A DNA stretch of 64,000 bases from Blattabacterium cuenoti (GTDB taxonomy: Bacteria; Bacteroidota; Bacteroidia; Flavobacteriales; Blattabacteriaceae), in NCBI RefSeq assembly GCF_014251335.1, contig NZ_CP059186.1:62001-126000 (forward strand), written 5' to 3'. Below, piece after piece: positions 27,834 through 38,040 of the stretch. Positions within the stretch are counted from its first letter, which is position 1. Each line of letters opens with the position of its first letter. The position numbers and the translations under genes were made by a program. Under the pieces are notes generated by a model. The model had not been told where the DNA came from and searched no databases. It saw only the letters and a program-made list of their open reading frames with translations.

Positions 27834-29414
27834 ATGTCAGATATAAAATATTCTGAAATATCATCAATTCTTAAGGAAGAATTATCGAATTTTAAATTTG
27901 AATCAAAATTATCCGAATTTGGTGTAATTGTTCAAATAGGAGATGGAGTCGTTAGATCTTTTGGACTAAATTCTGCATTTTATGGAGAATTAGTAGAATT
28001 CAATGATGGAATAAAAGGTATGGTTCTCAACCTAGAAGAAGATCATGTAAGTATCGTTTTACTTAGTTCATCCAAAAATTTGAAAGAAGGAGATATAGTA
28101 AAAAGAACTGGAAAAATTTTTTCTATTAAAGTAGGGGAAAATATGTTAGGTCGTGTTGTAGATGTATTAGGAAATCCTATAGATGGAAAAGGCCCTATAA
28201 AAGGAAAATTATTTGAAATGCCTTTGGAAAGAAAAGCTCCAGGTGTTATTTATAGAGAACCTGTTCAAGAACCACTTCAAACGGGTATAAAATTTATAGA
28301 TTCCATGATCCCCATAGGAAGAGGACAAAGAGAATTAATTATTGGAGACAGACAAACTGGAAAAACAACTATAGCTATTGATACGATTATTAATCAAAAA
28401 AGATTTTTTGAAAAAAATGAACCTGTTTATTGCATTTATGTAGCCATTAGTCAAAAAGGTTCTAATATTGCGAGAATTTCAAAAATTTTGCAAGAAAAGG
28501 GAGCCATGTCTTATACAATTATAGTATCTGCAACTTCTTCTGATCCAGTTTCCATGCAAGTTTTTGCTCCTTTTTCTGGAACTGCTATAGGAGAATATTT
28601 CCGGGATACAGGTCGTTCTTCTTTAGTTGTATATGATGATCTTTCAAAACAAGCAGTTTCTTATAGGGAAATATCCCTATTACTACGACGTCCACCTGGT
28701 AGAGAAGCCTATCCAGGAGATGTTTTTTATTTACACTCTCGTCTTTTAGAACGAGCTGCTAAAATTATAAAAGATCAAAAAATGGCTGAGAAAATGAACG
28801 ATATCCCATCTTCTATTAGAAAAAAAATAAAAGGTGGAGGTTCTTTAACTGCATTGCCTATTATTGAAACTCAATCTGGAGATATTTCTTCTTATATTCC
28901 TACTAATGTTATTTCTATTACAGATGGACAGATTTTTTTAGAAAAAGATTTATTTCATTCTGGAGTTCGTCCTGCAATTAATGAAAGTATATCTGTTTCT
29001 CGTGTAGGTGGATCTGCACAAATTCAATCTATGAGAAAAATATCTGGAACTTTAAAATTAGATCAAGCTCAATTTAGAGAATTAGAATCTTTTTCAAAAT
29101 TTGGTTCTGAACTAGATTCATCTACTATGAATATCTTAAAGAAAGGAAAAATTAATATAGAAATATTAAAACAACCTCCTCATACGCCTTATGATATAGC
29201 GGATCAAATAGCTATTATTTATGCTGGAACTAAGAATTTACTTCAAAAAATTCCTATTGATAAAATTTCAGATTTTGAAAAAGAATATCTTTTCTATTTA
29301 AAAGAAAAACATGAAAATGTATTAAATTTTTTAAGAAATGGAATTTTTAACGAAAAAATATCTGATATTTTAGAAAAAGTAGCCTTAGAACTAAGTGATA
29401 AATACGTTTCTTAA
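27834..29414 (+). CDS. atpA: F1Fo ATP synthase subunit alpha
   Basis: This regulatory/non-catalytic nucleotide-binding subunit of the F1 head has 526 residues. The P-loop is [38 protein letters not shown] follows as the conserved central block, and the C-terminal signature region [14 protein letters not shown] is intact. All family segments are present at normal length. It lies 29 bases after atpH. Confidence 0.97.
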   Translation: MSDIKYSEISSILKEELSNFKFESKLSEFGVIVQIGDGVVRSFGLNSAFYGELVEFNDGIKGMVLNLEEDHVSIVLLSSSKNLKEGDIVKRTGKIFSIKVGENMLGRVVDVLGNPIDGKGPIKGKLFEMPLERKAPGVIYREPVQEPLQTGIKFIDSMIPIGRGQRELIIGDRQTGKTTIAIDTIINQKRFFEKNEPVYCIYVAISQKGSNIARISKILQEKGAMSYTIIVSATSSDPVSMQVFAPFSGTAIGEYFRDTGRSSLVVYDDLSKQAVSYREISLLLRRPPGREAYPGDVFYLHSRLLERAAKIIKDQKMAEKMNDIPSSIRKKIKGGGSLTALPIIETQSGDISSYIPTNVISITDGQIFLEKDLFHSGVRPAINESISVSRVGGSAQIQSMRKISGTLKLDQAQFRELESFSKFGSELDSSTMNILKKGKINIEILKQPPHTPYDIADQIAIIYAGTKNLLQKIPIDKISDFEKEYLFYLKEKHENVLNFLRNGIFNEKISDILEKVALELSDKYVS

Positions 29415-29423
29415 ATTTTTATT

Positions 29424-30302
29424 ATGTCTAACCCAAAAGAAATCAAGAGAAAAATATTATCTATAGAATCAGTTATAAAAACTACAGAAGCAATGAAAAT
29501 GATTTCTATAGTAAAATTACGAAAAACAAAAGATTTACTTATGCAAGTAAAAATTTATTTGAATTATATAGAGACGATTCTTTTAGATCTTTTGTTTATA
29601 GAATCAGAATGCAAAGAAAATTTTGAAAAAAATCAATATTTTTATGGAGTAGGAAACATGAAATTATTTATTGTATTTACTTCTGATCGTGGTTTATGTG
29701 GCTCTTTTAATTCTTCAATTTTTGAAAAAATTAATCATCTTTTTCAAAAAAAAGGATATTTACATAATGAATGTGTGTTTTTTTCTATTGGAAAAAAAGG
29801 ATTTGATTTTTTATGTAAGAAATATAATATGTACAACAAAAATTGGATCGGAAATGATTTATCGAATCGGAAAATTCAACTTTTAGTATCAGAGTTAATT
29901 TATGATTTTTATAAAAAAAAATTTTCTTCTATTTATTTAATATACAATAATTTAAAAAAATCATTATTTCAAGAAATAAACATAGAGAGATTTCTTCCTA
30001 TTACTACTAAAAATTTTAAAAAAAAAAAGTTAAGGTCATCCTACATTTTAGAACCCTATCAAAAAAAAATATTAAATTTTATAATTCCGAAATTTTTAAA
30101 TGCAAAATTACTAAAAATTTTTTGGGAATCCACCACAGCAGAACATACTGCTCGTATGATATCTATGCATAAAGCTACAGAAAATGCATCTGATATTAAA
30201 CATGATCTAATCTTAAATTATAATAAAGAAAGACAAACTACGATTACTAAAGAAATACTTGAAATTATTAGTGGATTAGAATCTTTAAATAAAAAAACAT
30301 AA
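29424..30302 (+). CDS. atpG: F1Fo ATP synthase subunit gamma
   Basis: This central rotor shaft has 292 residues. The N-terminal helix IKSVIKTTEAMKMIS-like block (IESVIKTTEAMKMISIVKL), the middle FTSDRGLCGSFNSSIFEK, and the C-terminal helix with AEHTARMISMHKATENASD match the family. It is the last gene of the cluster here. trpS begins only seven bases later, so it may be co-transcribed. Confidence 0.95.
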   Translation: MSNPKEIKRKILSIESVIKTTEAMKMISIVKLRKTKDLLMQVKIYLNYIETILLDLLFIESECKENFEKNQYFYGVGNMKLFIVFTSDRGLCGSFNSSIFEKINHLFQKKGYLHNECVFFSIGKKGFDFLCKKYNMYNKNWIGNDLSNRKIQLLVSELIYDFYKKKFSSIYLIYNNLKKSLFQEINIERFLPITTKNFKKKKLRSSYILEPYQKKILNFIIPKFLNAKLLKIFWESTTAEHTARMISMHKATENASDIKHDLILNYNKERQTTITKEILEIISGLESLNKKT

Positions 30303-30309
30303 TTTTTTT

Positions 30310-31302
30310 ATGGAAAAAATGTTAACAGGAATTAGAAGCACAGGAACTCCTCATTTAGGAAATATTTTAGGAGTTATTATTCCGTCTGTATCCATAGCTA
30401 ACAAAAACACAAAACATTCTTCATTTATATTTATAGCAGATTTACATTCTATGGTTCAAATAGAAAACGTAAAAACAATAAGTAATAATACTTATCAAAT
30501 TGCAGCTGCATGGTTAGCTTTTGGTTTAAATATAGATAATTGTTTATTTTACAGACAATCCGATGTTTCATTAGTTACTGAATTAGCTTGGTATTTCAAT
30601 TGTTTTTATCCATACCAAAGACTTGTATTGTCTCATGCTTTTAAAAATGAGATGAAAAAAATAGATAAAGGAAAAATAAGTGTAGGTTTATTTACTTATC
30701 CTATTTTAATGGCTGCTGATATTTTGCTTTATAACGCACAAATTATTCCAGTAGGAAAAGATCAATTACAACATATAGAAATTACTCGTAGTATAGCCAA
30801 TTTTTTTAATAAAAAAATAGGTGAAAAATTATTTGCACTACCTAATGCTTTTTTACAAAAAAAAAATATGTTTGTGATAGGAACAGATGGAGAAAAAATG
30901 AGTAAATCTAAAAAGAATTGTATTAATATTTTTTCTTCAGATGAAGTTTTGAAAAAACAAATTATGAGTATTCGTACAGATAGTAAATCTTTAGAAGAAA
31001 AAAAAAATCCTGAAACTGATTATATCATGTCTTTATACAGTTTGATAGCTCCTTTGGAGAAAATAGAGATTATGAAAAAAAAATATCTCAGAGGAGGATA
31101 TGGGTATTATGAGGCAAAAATTGCATTATACGAGCATATCATTCATAAATTTTCTTCGGAGAGAGAGAAATTTTTTTATTATTTGAAAAATAAATCTTTA
31201 TTAGATCATATTTTAGCTTTAGGTGCTAAAAAAGCGAAAAATATAGCCTATAAAAGATTAAATTGCATTAGAAAACATTTGAAATTCAATTCTATAATTT
31301 GA
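30310..31302 (+). CDS. trpS: Tryptophanyl-tRNA synthetase
   Basis: This class I synthetase has 330 residues. The HIGH-like motif is in GTPHLGNILG and the KMSKS loop in GEKMSKSKKN. QSDVSLVTELAWYFNC and MAADILLYNAQIIPVGKDQLQH are recognisable substrate-site stretches. It charges tRNA-Trp. It lies tightly behind atpG. A short hairpin (ATTTGA/TCAAAT) spans the stop codon at 31297-31312, directly before the palindrome described upstream of grpE. Confidence 0.95.
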   Translation: MEKMLTGIRSTGTPHLGNILGVIIPSVSIANKNTKHSSFIFIADLHSMVQIENVKTISNNTYQIAAAWLAFGLNIDNCLFYRQSDVSLVTELAWYFNCFYPYQRLVLSHAFKNEMKKIDKGKISVGLFTYPILMAADILLYNAQIIPVGKDQLQHIEITRSIANFFNKKIGEKLFALPNAFLQKKNMFVIGTDGEKMSKSKKNCINIFSSDEVLKKQIMSIRTDSKSLEEKKNPETDYIMSLYSLIAPLEKIEIMKKKYLRGGYGYYEAKIALYEHIIHKFSSEREKFFYYLKNKSLLDHILALGAKKAKNIAYKRLNCIRKHLKFNSII

Positions 31303-31310
31303 TTTATCAA

Positions 31311-31325
31311 ATGTCATTATGACAT
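31311..31325. promoter_or_regulatory. Palindromic dyad upstream of grpE-dnaJ
   Basis: ATGTCAT-T-ATGACAT is a perfect 15-base palindrome in the 90-base gap between trpS and grpE. It could be an operator or part of a terminator for trpS, since five T residues follow at 31333. It is not the CIRCE sequence. The same ATGTCA/TGACAT half-sites recur at 46719-46730. Confidence 0.35.
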
Positions 31326-31392
31326 CATTATAATTTTTGGCAAATCTTTTGCTCACAGTCCATAGAATTATATTGAAAAATATTTTTATATT

Positions 31393-31953
31393 ATGGATAT
31401 CAATATCAACAAAAAAAACACTGAAAAACAGTCAAACCCATCTAATGATATATCTGATGGAGGATCTTCCTCTTGTCAAATAGAAATACATGGGCCATTA
31501 AAAAAAGAAATTAAGTTTTTTAAAGAAGAATTAGAAAAAGAAAAAGATAAGTTTTTACGTCTTTTTGCAGAATTTGAGAATTATAAAAAACGAATTCAAA
31601 AAGAAAGATTTGATATTTTTAGAAATATTCATGAACAAATTCTTATAGATTTAGTTCCAATTTTAGATGATTTTGAACGAGGAATTAAAGAATTAAAAAA
31701 ATATAAAGAAGAACATCTTGTAAAGGGAGTTTTTTTGATACAGGAAAAACTTATTAAAATTTTAAAAGAAAAAGGATTGAATAAAATTAAAATAAAAAAA
31801 GGAGATGATTTTAACACGGATTTTCATGAGGCTATAACACAAATTCCAGCTGTTACAGAAAATTTAAAAGGAAAGATTATAGAAATCATAGAAGCTGGAT
31901 ATATTCTAAAAGAAAAAGTGATACGACATGCTAAAGTTATTACCGGAAAATAA
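31393..31953 (+). CDS. grpE: GrpE, nucleotide exchange factor of DnaK
   Basis: This co-chaperone has 186 residues. A poorly conserved charged N-terminus and a long coiled coil (KEELEKEKDKFLRLFAEFEN) precede the beta domain. ILIDLVPILDDFERGIKEL, then GLNKIKIKKGDDFNTDFHEAI and IIEAGYILKEKVIRHAKVIT, are typical. It releases ADP from DnaK. dnaJ starts 21 bases later on the same strand; dnaK itself is elsewhere. Confidence 0.93.
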   Translation: MDININKKNTEKQSNPSNDISDGGSSSCQIEIHGPLKKEIKFFKEELEKEKDKFLRLFAEFENYKKRIQKERFDIFRNIHEQILIDLVPILDDFERGIKELKKYKEEHLVKGVFLIQEKLIKILKEKGLNKIKIKKGDDFNTDFHEAITQIPAVTENLKGKIIEIIEAGYILKEKVIRHAKVITGK

Positions 31954-31974
31954 TAATTCATAATTTTTATCTTC

Positions 31975-33093
31975 ATGATGAAAAAAGATTATTACGAAGT
32001 ATTAGGAGTTTCTAGAAACGCTTCTCCAGAAGAAATAAAAAAAGCTTATCGAAAACTAGCAATAAAATATCATCCAGATAAGAATTTAGATAATAAAAAA
32101 AAAGCGGAAGAAAAATTTAAAGAAGCAGCTGAAGCTTATGAAGTTTTAAGCAATCCAGAAAAAAGACAACGTTATGATAAATTTGGACATTCTGGAGTCA
32201 AAGGAAGCGGTTCAGGTTCAGAAATGAACATGGAGGATATTTTTGCAAATTTTGGAGATATTTTTGCTGATGCATTTGGAGAAGGTTTTTCTAGCTTTGG
32301 ATTTGGAAGATCTAACATACATAAAACTATTAAAGGAAGTGATTTAAGAATCAGAGTAAAACTTTCATTAGAAGAAATAGCTAATGGAGTAGAAAAGAAA
32401 GTTAAAGTTAAGAGACTCAAAGTCGCTAAAGGGATCAAATTTAAAAATTGTCCATCTTGTAATGGAACTGGTCAAATAATACGAGTTACCAATACTATTT
32501 TAGGAAGAATGCAAACTACTTCTCAATGTGGGATATGTTCTGGTACTGGAAAAATTATTGAAAATATTCCTTATGGAGCTAATAAACATGGATTAATTAA
32601 AGAAGAAGAATTAGTAAATATTAAAATTCCCGCAGGTCTTACAGAAGGAATTCAATTGAAAGTTTCTGAAAAAGGGAATGAAGCTCCATTTGATGGAGTT
32701 TCTGGTGATTTGATTGTATTAATTGAGGAAATTCCTCATCCTAAATTAAAAAGAGAAGGGAACAATCTTCATTATGATTTATACATATCATTTCCAGATG
32801 CAATATTGGGGGCTTTAAAAGAAGTTCCTACTATTAATGGGAAAGCAAGAATAAAAATAGATCCAGGAACACAATCCGGAAAGACTCTTAGACTGAAAAA
32901 CAAAGGATTACCTAATATTGAAGGATATGGATATGGGAGTCTTTTAATTCATGTGAATGTTTGGACTCCAAAAAAAATTAATGAAGAACAAAGAAAATTT
33001 TTTGAAAAAATGAGAAAAAATGAAAATTTTCTTCCTCATCCCGGAAATTCAGAAAAATCATTTTTTGATCGTGTAAGAGAAATGTTTTCTTAA
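31975..33093 (+). CDS. dnaJ: DnaJ, Hsp40 co-chaperone
   Basis: The J domain ([20 protein letters not shown]...KYHPDKN) has an intact HPD. A short Gly/Phe region ([11 protein letters not shown]) precedes a reduced cysteine-rich domain with only two CxxCxGxG repeats, CPSCNGTG and CGICSGTG, rather than four. That two-repeat form is usual in Flavobacteriia, so it is a lineage trait and not damage. The C-terminal substrate domains are complete ([33 protein letters not shown]). Length is 372 residues. It stimulates DnaK together with GrpE from the same operon. Confidence 0.95.
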   Translation: MMKKDYYEVLGVSRNASPEEIKKAYRKLAIKYHPDKNLDNKKKAEEKFKEAAEAYEVLSNPEKRQRYDKFGHSGVKGSGSGSEMNMEDIFANFGDIFADAFGEGFSSFGFGRSNIHKTIKGSDLRIRVKLSLEEIANGVEKKVKVKRLKVAKGIKFKNCPSCNGTGQIIRVTNTILGRMQTTSQCGICSGTGKIIENIPYGANKHGLIKEEELVNIKIPAGLTEGIQLKVSEKGNEAPFDGVSGDLIVLIEEIPHPKLKREGNNLHYDLYISFPDAILGALKEVPTINGKARIKIDPGTQSGKTLRLKNKGLPNIEGYGYGSLLIHVNVWTPKKINEEQRKFFEKMRKNENFLPHPGNSEKSFFDRVREMFS

Positions 33094-33108
33094 AAAAAAC
33101 AAATTCTT

Positions 33109-34326
33109 ATGCAAAAAGTAGTAGTTGGACTTTCAGGGGGAGTAGATTCAAGTGTAGCTGCATTAATTCTTAAAAAAAAGGGTTTTGAAGTCATTGGTTT
33201 ATTTATGCATAATTGGGAAGATAAAGATTCGAATAATAAATGTTCTTGGAAAGAAGATAGCATTGATGCTATGTTAGTCGCTAAACAATTAGATATACCT
33301 TTTCAAGTCGTCGAAATGAAAAATGAATACGAAAAACATGTTATAAACTATATGTTTAATGACTATAGATCAGGAAAAACCCCTAATCCAGATATTTTGT
33401 GTAATAGAGAAATAAAATTTAACGTTTTTTTGAAAAAAGCCCTTGATTTAGGGGCGGATTTTATTGCTACAGGACATTATGTAAATAAAAAAAAAATTGT
33501 AAAAAATAAAAAAACGATTTATCGACTTTTAATTGGAAAAGACCTAGATAAAGATCAATCATATTTTTTATGTCAATTAACGCAATATCAATTGGAAAAA
33601 TCCTTATTTCCATTAGGTTTATTGACTAAAAATCAAGTGAGAAAAATAGCAGTAATGCATAAGTTATGCAATGCTCATAAAAAAGAATCTCAAGGTTTAT
33701 GTTTTGTAGGTAAAATAAATTTACCCGATTTTCTCAAAAAAAGAATCCCACCCAAAAAAGGAGAAATAGTATACATTAATTCTAATGCTTCACTATATCA
33801 AGAAAAAAAATTCTTTTTTTCTAAAGAAAAAGAATTATTTTTTCTATCTAGAAAAAAAAAATACAAAAAATCCGATGGAAAAATAATTGGATATCATCAA
33901 GGGGCCCCTTATTTTACTAAAGGTCAACGAAAGGGTATAGCATTAGGAGGTTATAAAGAAGCTCTTTTTGTTATAAACACTGATATTAAAAACAATATTG
34001 TTTATACAGGTATGGGGAAAGGACATCCAGGATTATATAATAAATCTTTGTTTATTCAAGAAAAAAATATTCATTGGATAAGAAAAGATCTTACTCTTTT
34101 TGAAGGGGAAAAAATGGATGTATTTTGTAGAATTCGTTATAGACAACCATTACAAAAATCAAAATTATATAAAATAAAAAAAGGAATGTTCATTGAATTT
34201 GAGCAGACGCAATGTGCTATAACCAAAGGACAATTTGCTGCTTGGTATCTTGGAAAAGAATTAATAGGATCAGGAGTAATTTATATTATTTTATATTTTT
34301 TTTCAAAAATTGAATATATATTATAA
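33109..34326 (+). CDS. mnmA: tRNA-specific 2-thiouridylase MnmA
   Basis: This enzyme thiolates U34 of tRNA-Lys, -Glu and -Gln in the cytoplasm. The PP-loop SGGVDSS is at residues 8-14. The two catalytic cysteines are in TPNPDILCNREIKF and in ESQGLCFVGKI. The lysine-rich segment around FFFSKEKELFFLSRKKK is longer than in most homologues. The C-terminal barrel FEQTQCAITKGQFAAWY is present. It follows dnaJ by 15 bases. The last 15 or so residues are hydrophobic and unlike the family, perhaps from loss of the original stop. Confidence 0.93.
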   Translation: MQKVVVGLSGGVDSSVAALILKKKGFEVIGLFMHNWEDKDSNNKCSWKEDSIDAMLVAKQLDIPFQVVEMKNEYEKHVINYMFNDYRSGKTPNPDILCNREIKFNVFLKKALDLGADFIATGHYVNKKKIVKNKKTIYRLLIGKDLDKDQSYFLCQLTQYQLEKSLFPLGLLTKNQVRKIAVMHKLCNAHKKESQGLCFVGKINLPDFLKKRIPPKKGEIVYINSNASLYQEKKFFFSKEKELFFLSRKKKYKKSDGKIIGYHQGAPYFTKGQRKGIALGGYKEALFVINTDIKNNIVYTGMGKGHPGLYNKSLFIQEKNIHWIRKDLTLFEGEKMDVFCRIRYRQPLQKSKLYKIKKGMFIEFEQTQCAITKGQFAAWYLGKELIGSGVIYIILYFFSKIEYIL

Positions 34327-34508
34327 ATATAAAATTTTGTTTTATAATATTGTTAAAAAACATTGTTTTTTTTTGAAAAAATAAAAAAATACATTGTTCA
34401 AATAATTTCTTAATTGAAAACTTTACAATATATTCATTAATAAATCAAAAAATAATAATATTTTAAAAATAAATACCTAAAAATCGCTTTTATATAATAT
34501 ATTTTTCA
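34327..34508 (+). other. AT-rich spacer between mnmA and the ilv leader
   Basis: First part of the 309-base interval before ilvD. I see no open frame of interest. One weak hairpin (TATAAAA/TTTTATA at 34328-34346, loop TTTTG) lies near the mnmA stop. The remainder is low-complexity A/T sequence. Confidence 0.5.
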
Positions 34509-34620
34509 TATTTTTGCATATTATATAATTCAAAAACTTGAATAAGTTTATGAAAATAAACTATTCAAGTTTTGTGTTATTTTTTTATCCCTACTTGATA
34601 ACTCAGTAGGGGTTTTTGAT
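34509..34620 (+). promoter_or_regulatory. Attenuator-like leader of the ilv operon with a possible leader peptide
   Basis: A TAnnTTTG-like octamer at 34509-34516 is followed by a 17-bp hairpin (34533-34550 with 34557-34573, one bulged A) and then a terminator hairpin (34589-34611, T5 to 34617). TCAAGT at 34565-34570, in the 3' arm of the first hairpin, can instead pair with ACTTGA at 34593-34598, in the 5' arm of the terminator. The two structures are therefore mutually exclusive. An ATG at 34550 opens a 19-codon frame (MKINYSSFVLFFYPYLITQ) that stops inside the terminator at 34607-34609 and has Val-Leu and Leu-Ile codon pairs. Pairings are seen; attenuation control is inference. Confidence 0.5.
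34589..34617 (+). terminator. Rho-independent terminator candidate before ilvD
   Basis: CCCTACT (34589-34595) and AGTAGGG (34605-34611) form a 7-bp GC-containing stem, extendable by a T-G pair, directly followed by TTTTT (34613-34617). It ends 18 bases before the ilvD start, so it must be conditional if ilvD is transcribed from upstream. It is the most GC-rich hairpin I noticed between genes in this window. Confidence 0.6.
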
Positions 34621-34635
34621 TTATTAAAATATTTC

Positions 34636-36321
34636 ATGAAAAAAAGAATTAACGATTTTAGCAAAAAAATTACAAAAGAACCTAATTTACCAGCAGCACA
34701 TGCTATGTTGTACGCAACAGGAATGAAAGAATCAGATTTTTGTAAGGCTCAAATTGGAATAGTTAGTAACTGGTACGAAGGAAATCCTTGTAATATGCAT
34801 TTAAATAAATTGTCTCAAATAATAAAATCATCGGTTATAACTAAAAATTTAGTAGGATTTCAATTTACCACTATTGGAGTAAGTGATGGAATTACTATGG
34901 GAACATCAGGAATGAGATATTCACTTCCTTCTAGAGAATTAATAGCAGACAGTATAGAAACTGTAGTGGATTCTCATCATTATGATGGAGTAATAGCTAT
35001 CCCTGGATGTGATAAAAATATACCAGGAGTAATGATCGCTTTACTTAGATTGAATAGACCATCCATAATTGTATATGGAGGAAGTATTTCTTCTGGTTAT
35101 TATAATGGAAAAAAATTAGATGTTGTTTCATCTTTTGAAGCTTTAGGAAAAAAAAATACCTGTCAAATTTCTGAAAAAGAGTACAAAAATATTGTAAAAA
35201 ATTCTTGTCCAGGACCAGGAGCTTGTGGAGGGATGTATACTGCAAATACTATGGCTTCTGCATTAGAAGTTATGGGCATGATGCTCCCTTATTCTTCTTC
35301 TTCTCCTTCAACAAGCGAAAATAAGAAAATAGAATGTGAAAAAGTTTCTATATATATTAAAAATCTTTTAAAAAAAGAAATCAAACCAAAAGATATAATA
35401 ACAAAAACTTCTATAGAAAATGGAGTGAAATTAGCTATGTGTTTGGGAGGATCTACTAATTTGGTTTTACATTTTTTAGCTATTGCTAAATCAGCAAATA
35501 TTGATTTTTCTTTAAAAGATTTTCAAAAAATTAGTAATCAAGTCCCTCTCATTGGAAATCTAAAACCTAGTGGAGTTTTTTTAATGGAAGATATTCATAT
35601 GTATATAGGAGGGATGCCAGTTATTATAAAATATTTATTAAATGAAGGAATATTATCAGGAGATTGTTTAACCGTTACTGGAGAAACAGTATCCGAAAAT
35701 ATGAAAAATATTCCAAATATAACTTTTAATCAAAAAATTATTCATTCTTTAGAAAATCCCATAAAAAAAAACGCACATATTAGAATTTTATACGGAAATT
35801 TATCACCAGAAGGAGCAATCGCTAAAATTACTGGAAAAGAAGGAACAATTTTTCGGGGAATAGCTAATGTTTTTGATTCTGAAGAAGAAGCAAATCAAGC
35901 TATTTTAAACAATAAAATATTACCTGGAGTTGTTATTGTTATTCGATATGTAGGTCCAATGGGAGGCCCAGGAATGCCAGAAATGTTAAAACCAACATCT
36001 TATATTATGGGGGCTGGGTTAGGAAAAAAAGTAGCCCTTATTACAGATGGAAGATTTTCAGGAGGATCACATGGTTTTGTTGTAGGGCATATCACTCCAG
36101 AAGCGCAATCTGGAGGACTAATAGCTTTAGTACGAAATAATGATTTCATTAAAATAGATACGGAAAATAATATCATTACTCTTGAAGTTGAAGATGAAGA
36201 AATACAAAAAAGGAGAAAATCATGGGTTCCTCCTACATTAAAAATTCAAAAAGGATATTTGTACAAATATACAAGAATGGTATCTTCAGCTTCTGAAGGA
36301 TGCATTACAGATCAATTTTAG
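34636..36321 (+). CDS. ilvD: Dihydroxy-acid dehydratase
   Basis: This iron-sulfur enzyme dehydrates 2,3-dihydroxy-isovalerate and -methylvalerate in valine/leucine and isoleucine synthesis. Three cluster cysteines are visible: YEGNPCNMH, IPGCDKNIPG and NSCPGPGACGGMYTAN. Mg and active-site segments GGPGMPEMLKPTS and DGRFSGGSHGFVVGHI are also present. Length 561 is normal. It is the first gene of ilvDBNC-ilvA and lies behind the attenuator-like leader. Only a few bases separate it from ilvB. Confidence 0.96.
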   Translation: MKKRINDFSKKITKEPNLPAAHAMLYATGMKESDFCKAQIGIVSNWYEGNPCNMHLNKLSQIIKSSVITKNLVGFQFTTIGVSDGITMGTSGMRYSLPSRELIADSIETVVDSHHYDGVIAIPGCDKNIPGVMIALLRLNRPSIIVYGGSISSGYYNGKKLDVVSSFEALGKKNTCQISEKEYKNIVKNSCPGPGACGGMYTANTMASALEVMGMMLPYSSSSPSTSENKKIECEKVSIYIKNLLKKEIKPKDIITKTSIENGVKLAMCLGGSTNLVLHFLAIAKSANIDFSLKDFQKISNQVPLIGNLKPSGVFLMEDIHMYIGGMPVIIKYLLNEGILSGDCLTVTGETVSENMKNIPNITFNQKIIHSLENPIKKNAHIRILYGNLSPEGAIAKITGKEGTIFRGIANVFDSEEEANQAILNNKILPGVVIVIRYVGPMGGPGMPEMLKPTSYIMGAGLGKKVALITDGRFSGGSHGFVVGHITPEAQSGGLIALVRNNDFIKIDTENNIITLEVEDEEIQKRRKSWVPPTLKIQKGYLYKYTRMVSSASEGCITDQF

Positions 36322-36327
36322 TTGTGT

Positions 36328-38022
36328 ATGGAAACAAAGTTATTCTATGGTTCAGAAATAGTAATAAAAGCACTCTTATATGAAGAGGTAGAATATATAT
36401 TTGGATATCCAGGTGGTGCTATTATGCCCATATATGATTCCTTACACAATTATATAGATTCCATTTCTCATATTCTCATGCGTCACGAACAAGGATCTAT
36501 TCATGCAGCACAAGGATACGCTAGAGCAACTGGAAAAATCGGTGTATGTTTTACTACTTCAGGGCCAGGAGCTACTAATTTAATTACTGGATTGGCAGAT
36601 GCTTTGATAGATAGTACTCCCCTTGTTTGCATTACTGGACAAGTATCTTCTCATTTATTAGGAACTGATGCTTTTCAAGAAACAAATATCATAGACATTT
36701 CTATTCCTGTAACTAAATGGAATATTCAAGTTTTAAAAGCTAAGGATATTTGTGAATCAATTCAAAAAGGATTCTTTATAGCTAAAAAAGGTAGACCAGG
36801 ACCTGTGTTGATTGACATAACTAAAGATGCTCAGTTTCAAAAAACTGTGTTTCATTACAACCGTTGTAAATATATAAAAAATTTTCATCCATATCCTTGT
36901 ATAGAAAACGAAAAAATCATAGAAGCGGCAAATTTAATAAATTTAGCTAAAAGACCTTTAATTCTTGTAGGGCAAGGAGTGATTTTAGCTGAAGCAGAAG
37001 AAGAATTTAAAGAATTTGTTGAAAAAACCGGAATTCCAGTAGCTAGTACTTTATTAGGATTAGGAGTATTGAAAACAAATCATCGTTTATATGTAGGGAT
37101 GTTAGGAATGCATGGAAATTATGCTCCTAATATTTTAACTAATCAATGTGATATTCTTATTGCGGTTGGAATGCGATTTGACGATCGTGTAACTGGAGAT
37201 GTTAAAAAATATGCTAAACAAGCTAAAATCATTCATTTAGAGATAGATCTTTCTGAAATAGATAAAAATATTTTATGTCATATCCCAATTTTGGGAGATT
37301 GTAAAACATCTTTAAAAAAATTGATTTTTTATGTAAAAAAATCTTTTCATAAAGAATGGATAGATAAATTTTTTAATCTTAAAGAAAAAGAGAAAGCTAC
37401 CGTAATACAAGGGGATATAAATCCAAAAAAAGAAGGAATTACCATGGGTGAAGTAATCAAGTGGATCAATCAATATAAGAAAAAAAATGCAGTTCTTGTA
37501 ACTGACGTAGGACAACATCAAATGATCGCTTCAAGATATTTCAATTTCACTTACAAAAAAAGTCAAATAACTTCTGGAGGATTGGGGACTATGGGTTTTG
37601 CTTTACCTGCTTCTATTGGAGCTCAGTTAGGATCTAAAAATAGACAAGTACTTTGCGTAGTAGGAGATGGAGGAATACAAATGACAATACAAGAAATGGG
37701 AACTATTTTACAAAATAGTATTCCTATTAAGATTATTCTATTAAATAATAATTTTTTAGGTATGGTCCGTCAGTGGCAACAGCTTTTTTTTGATAAACGT
37801 TATTCGTGTACAGAGTTAGTTAATCCAGATTTTATAAAAATAGCTAACGCTTATAACATAAAAGCAAAAAAAGTGAGTAAAAGAGAAGAATTAAAAGAAT
37901 CCGTAAAAAAAGCATTAAACCACGAAAAAGCATTTTTATTAGAAGTTGTAATAGAAAAAGAAGACAATGTTTTTCCTATGATTCCTTCAGGAGCCGCTGT
38001 AGATGAAATTCGTTTAACATAA
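36328..38022 (+). CDS. ilvB: Acetolactate synthase, catalytic (large) subunit
   Basis: This thiamine-diphosphate enzyme condenses pyruvate with pyruvate or 2-oxobutyrate. The catalytic Glu lies in LMRHEQGSIHAAQGYARATGK-type sequence, GQGVILAEAEE opens the central domain, and VGDGGIQMT...LNNNFLGMVRQWQ binds ThDP and Mg. I chose ATG 36328; a TTG at 36322 directly after the ilvD stop is possible but adds only two residues. About 564 residues, complete. The regulatory subunit gene follows after 18 bases. Confidence 0.96.
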   Translation: METKLFYGSEIVIKALLYEEVEYIFGYPGGAIMPIYDSLHNYIDSISHILMRHEQGSIHAAQGYARATGKIGVCFTTSGPGATNLITGLADALIDSTPLVCITGQVSSHLLGTDAFQETNIIDISIPVTKWNIQVLKAKDICESIQKGFFIAKKGRPGPVLIDITKDAQFQKTVFHYNRCKYIKNFHPYPCIENEKIIEAANLINLAKRPLILVGQGVILAEAEEEFKEFVEKTGIPVASTLLGLGVLKTNHRLYVGMLGMHGNYAPNILTNQCDILIAVGMRFDDRVTGDVKKYAKQAKIIHLEIDLSEIDKNILCHIPILGDCKTSLKKLIFYVKKSFHKEWIDKFFNLKEKEKATVIQGDINPKKEGITMGEVIKWINQYKKKNAVLVTDVGQHQMIASRYFNFTYKKSQITSGGLGTMGFALPASIGAQLGSKNRQVLCVVGDGGIQMTIQEMGTILQNSIPIKIILLNNNFLGMVRQWQQLFFDKRYSCTELVNPDFIKIANAYNIKAKKVSKREELKESVKKALNHEKAFLLEVVIEKEDNVFPMIPSGAAVDEIRLT

Positions 38023-38040
38023 TTATAAATATATAACATT

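Noticed and set aside
31975..33093. DnaJ with only two of four CxxCxGxG repeats
   Set aside because: Flavobacteriia typically have the two-repeat form, so this is a lineage trait and not damage.
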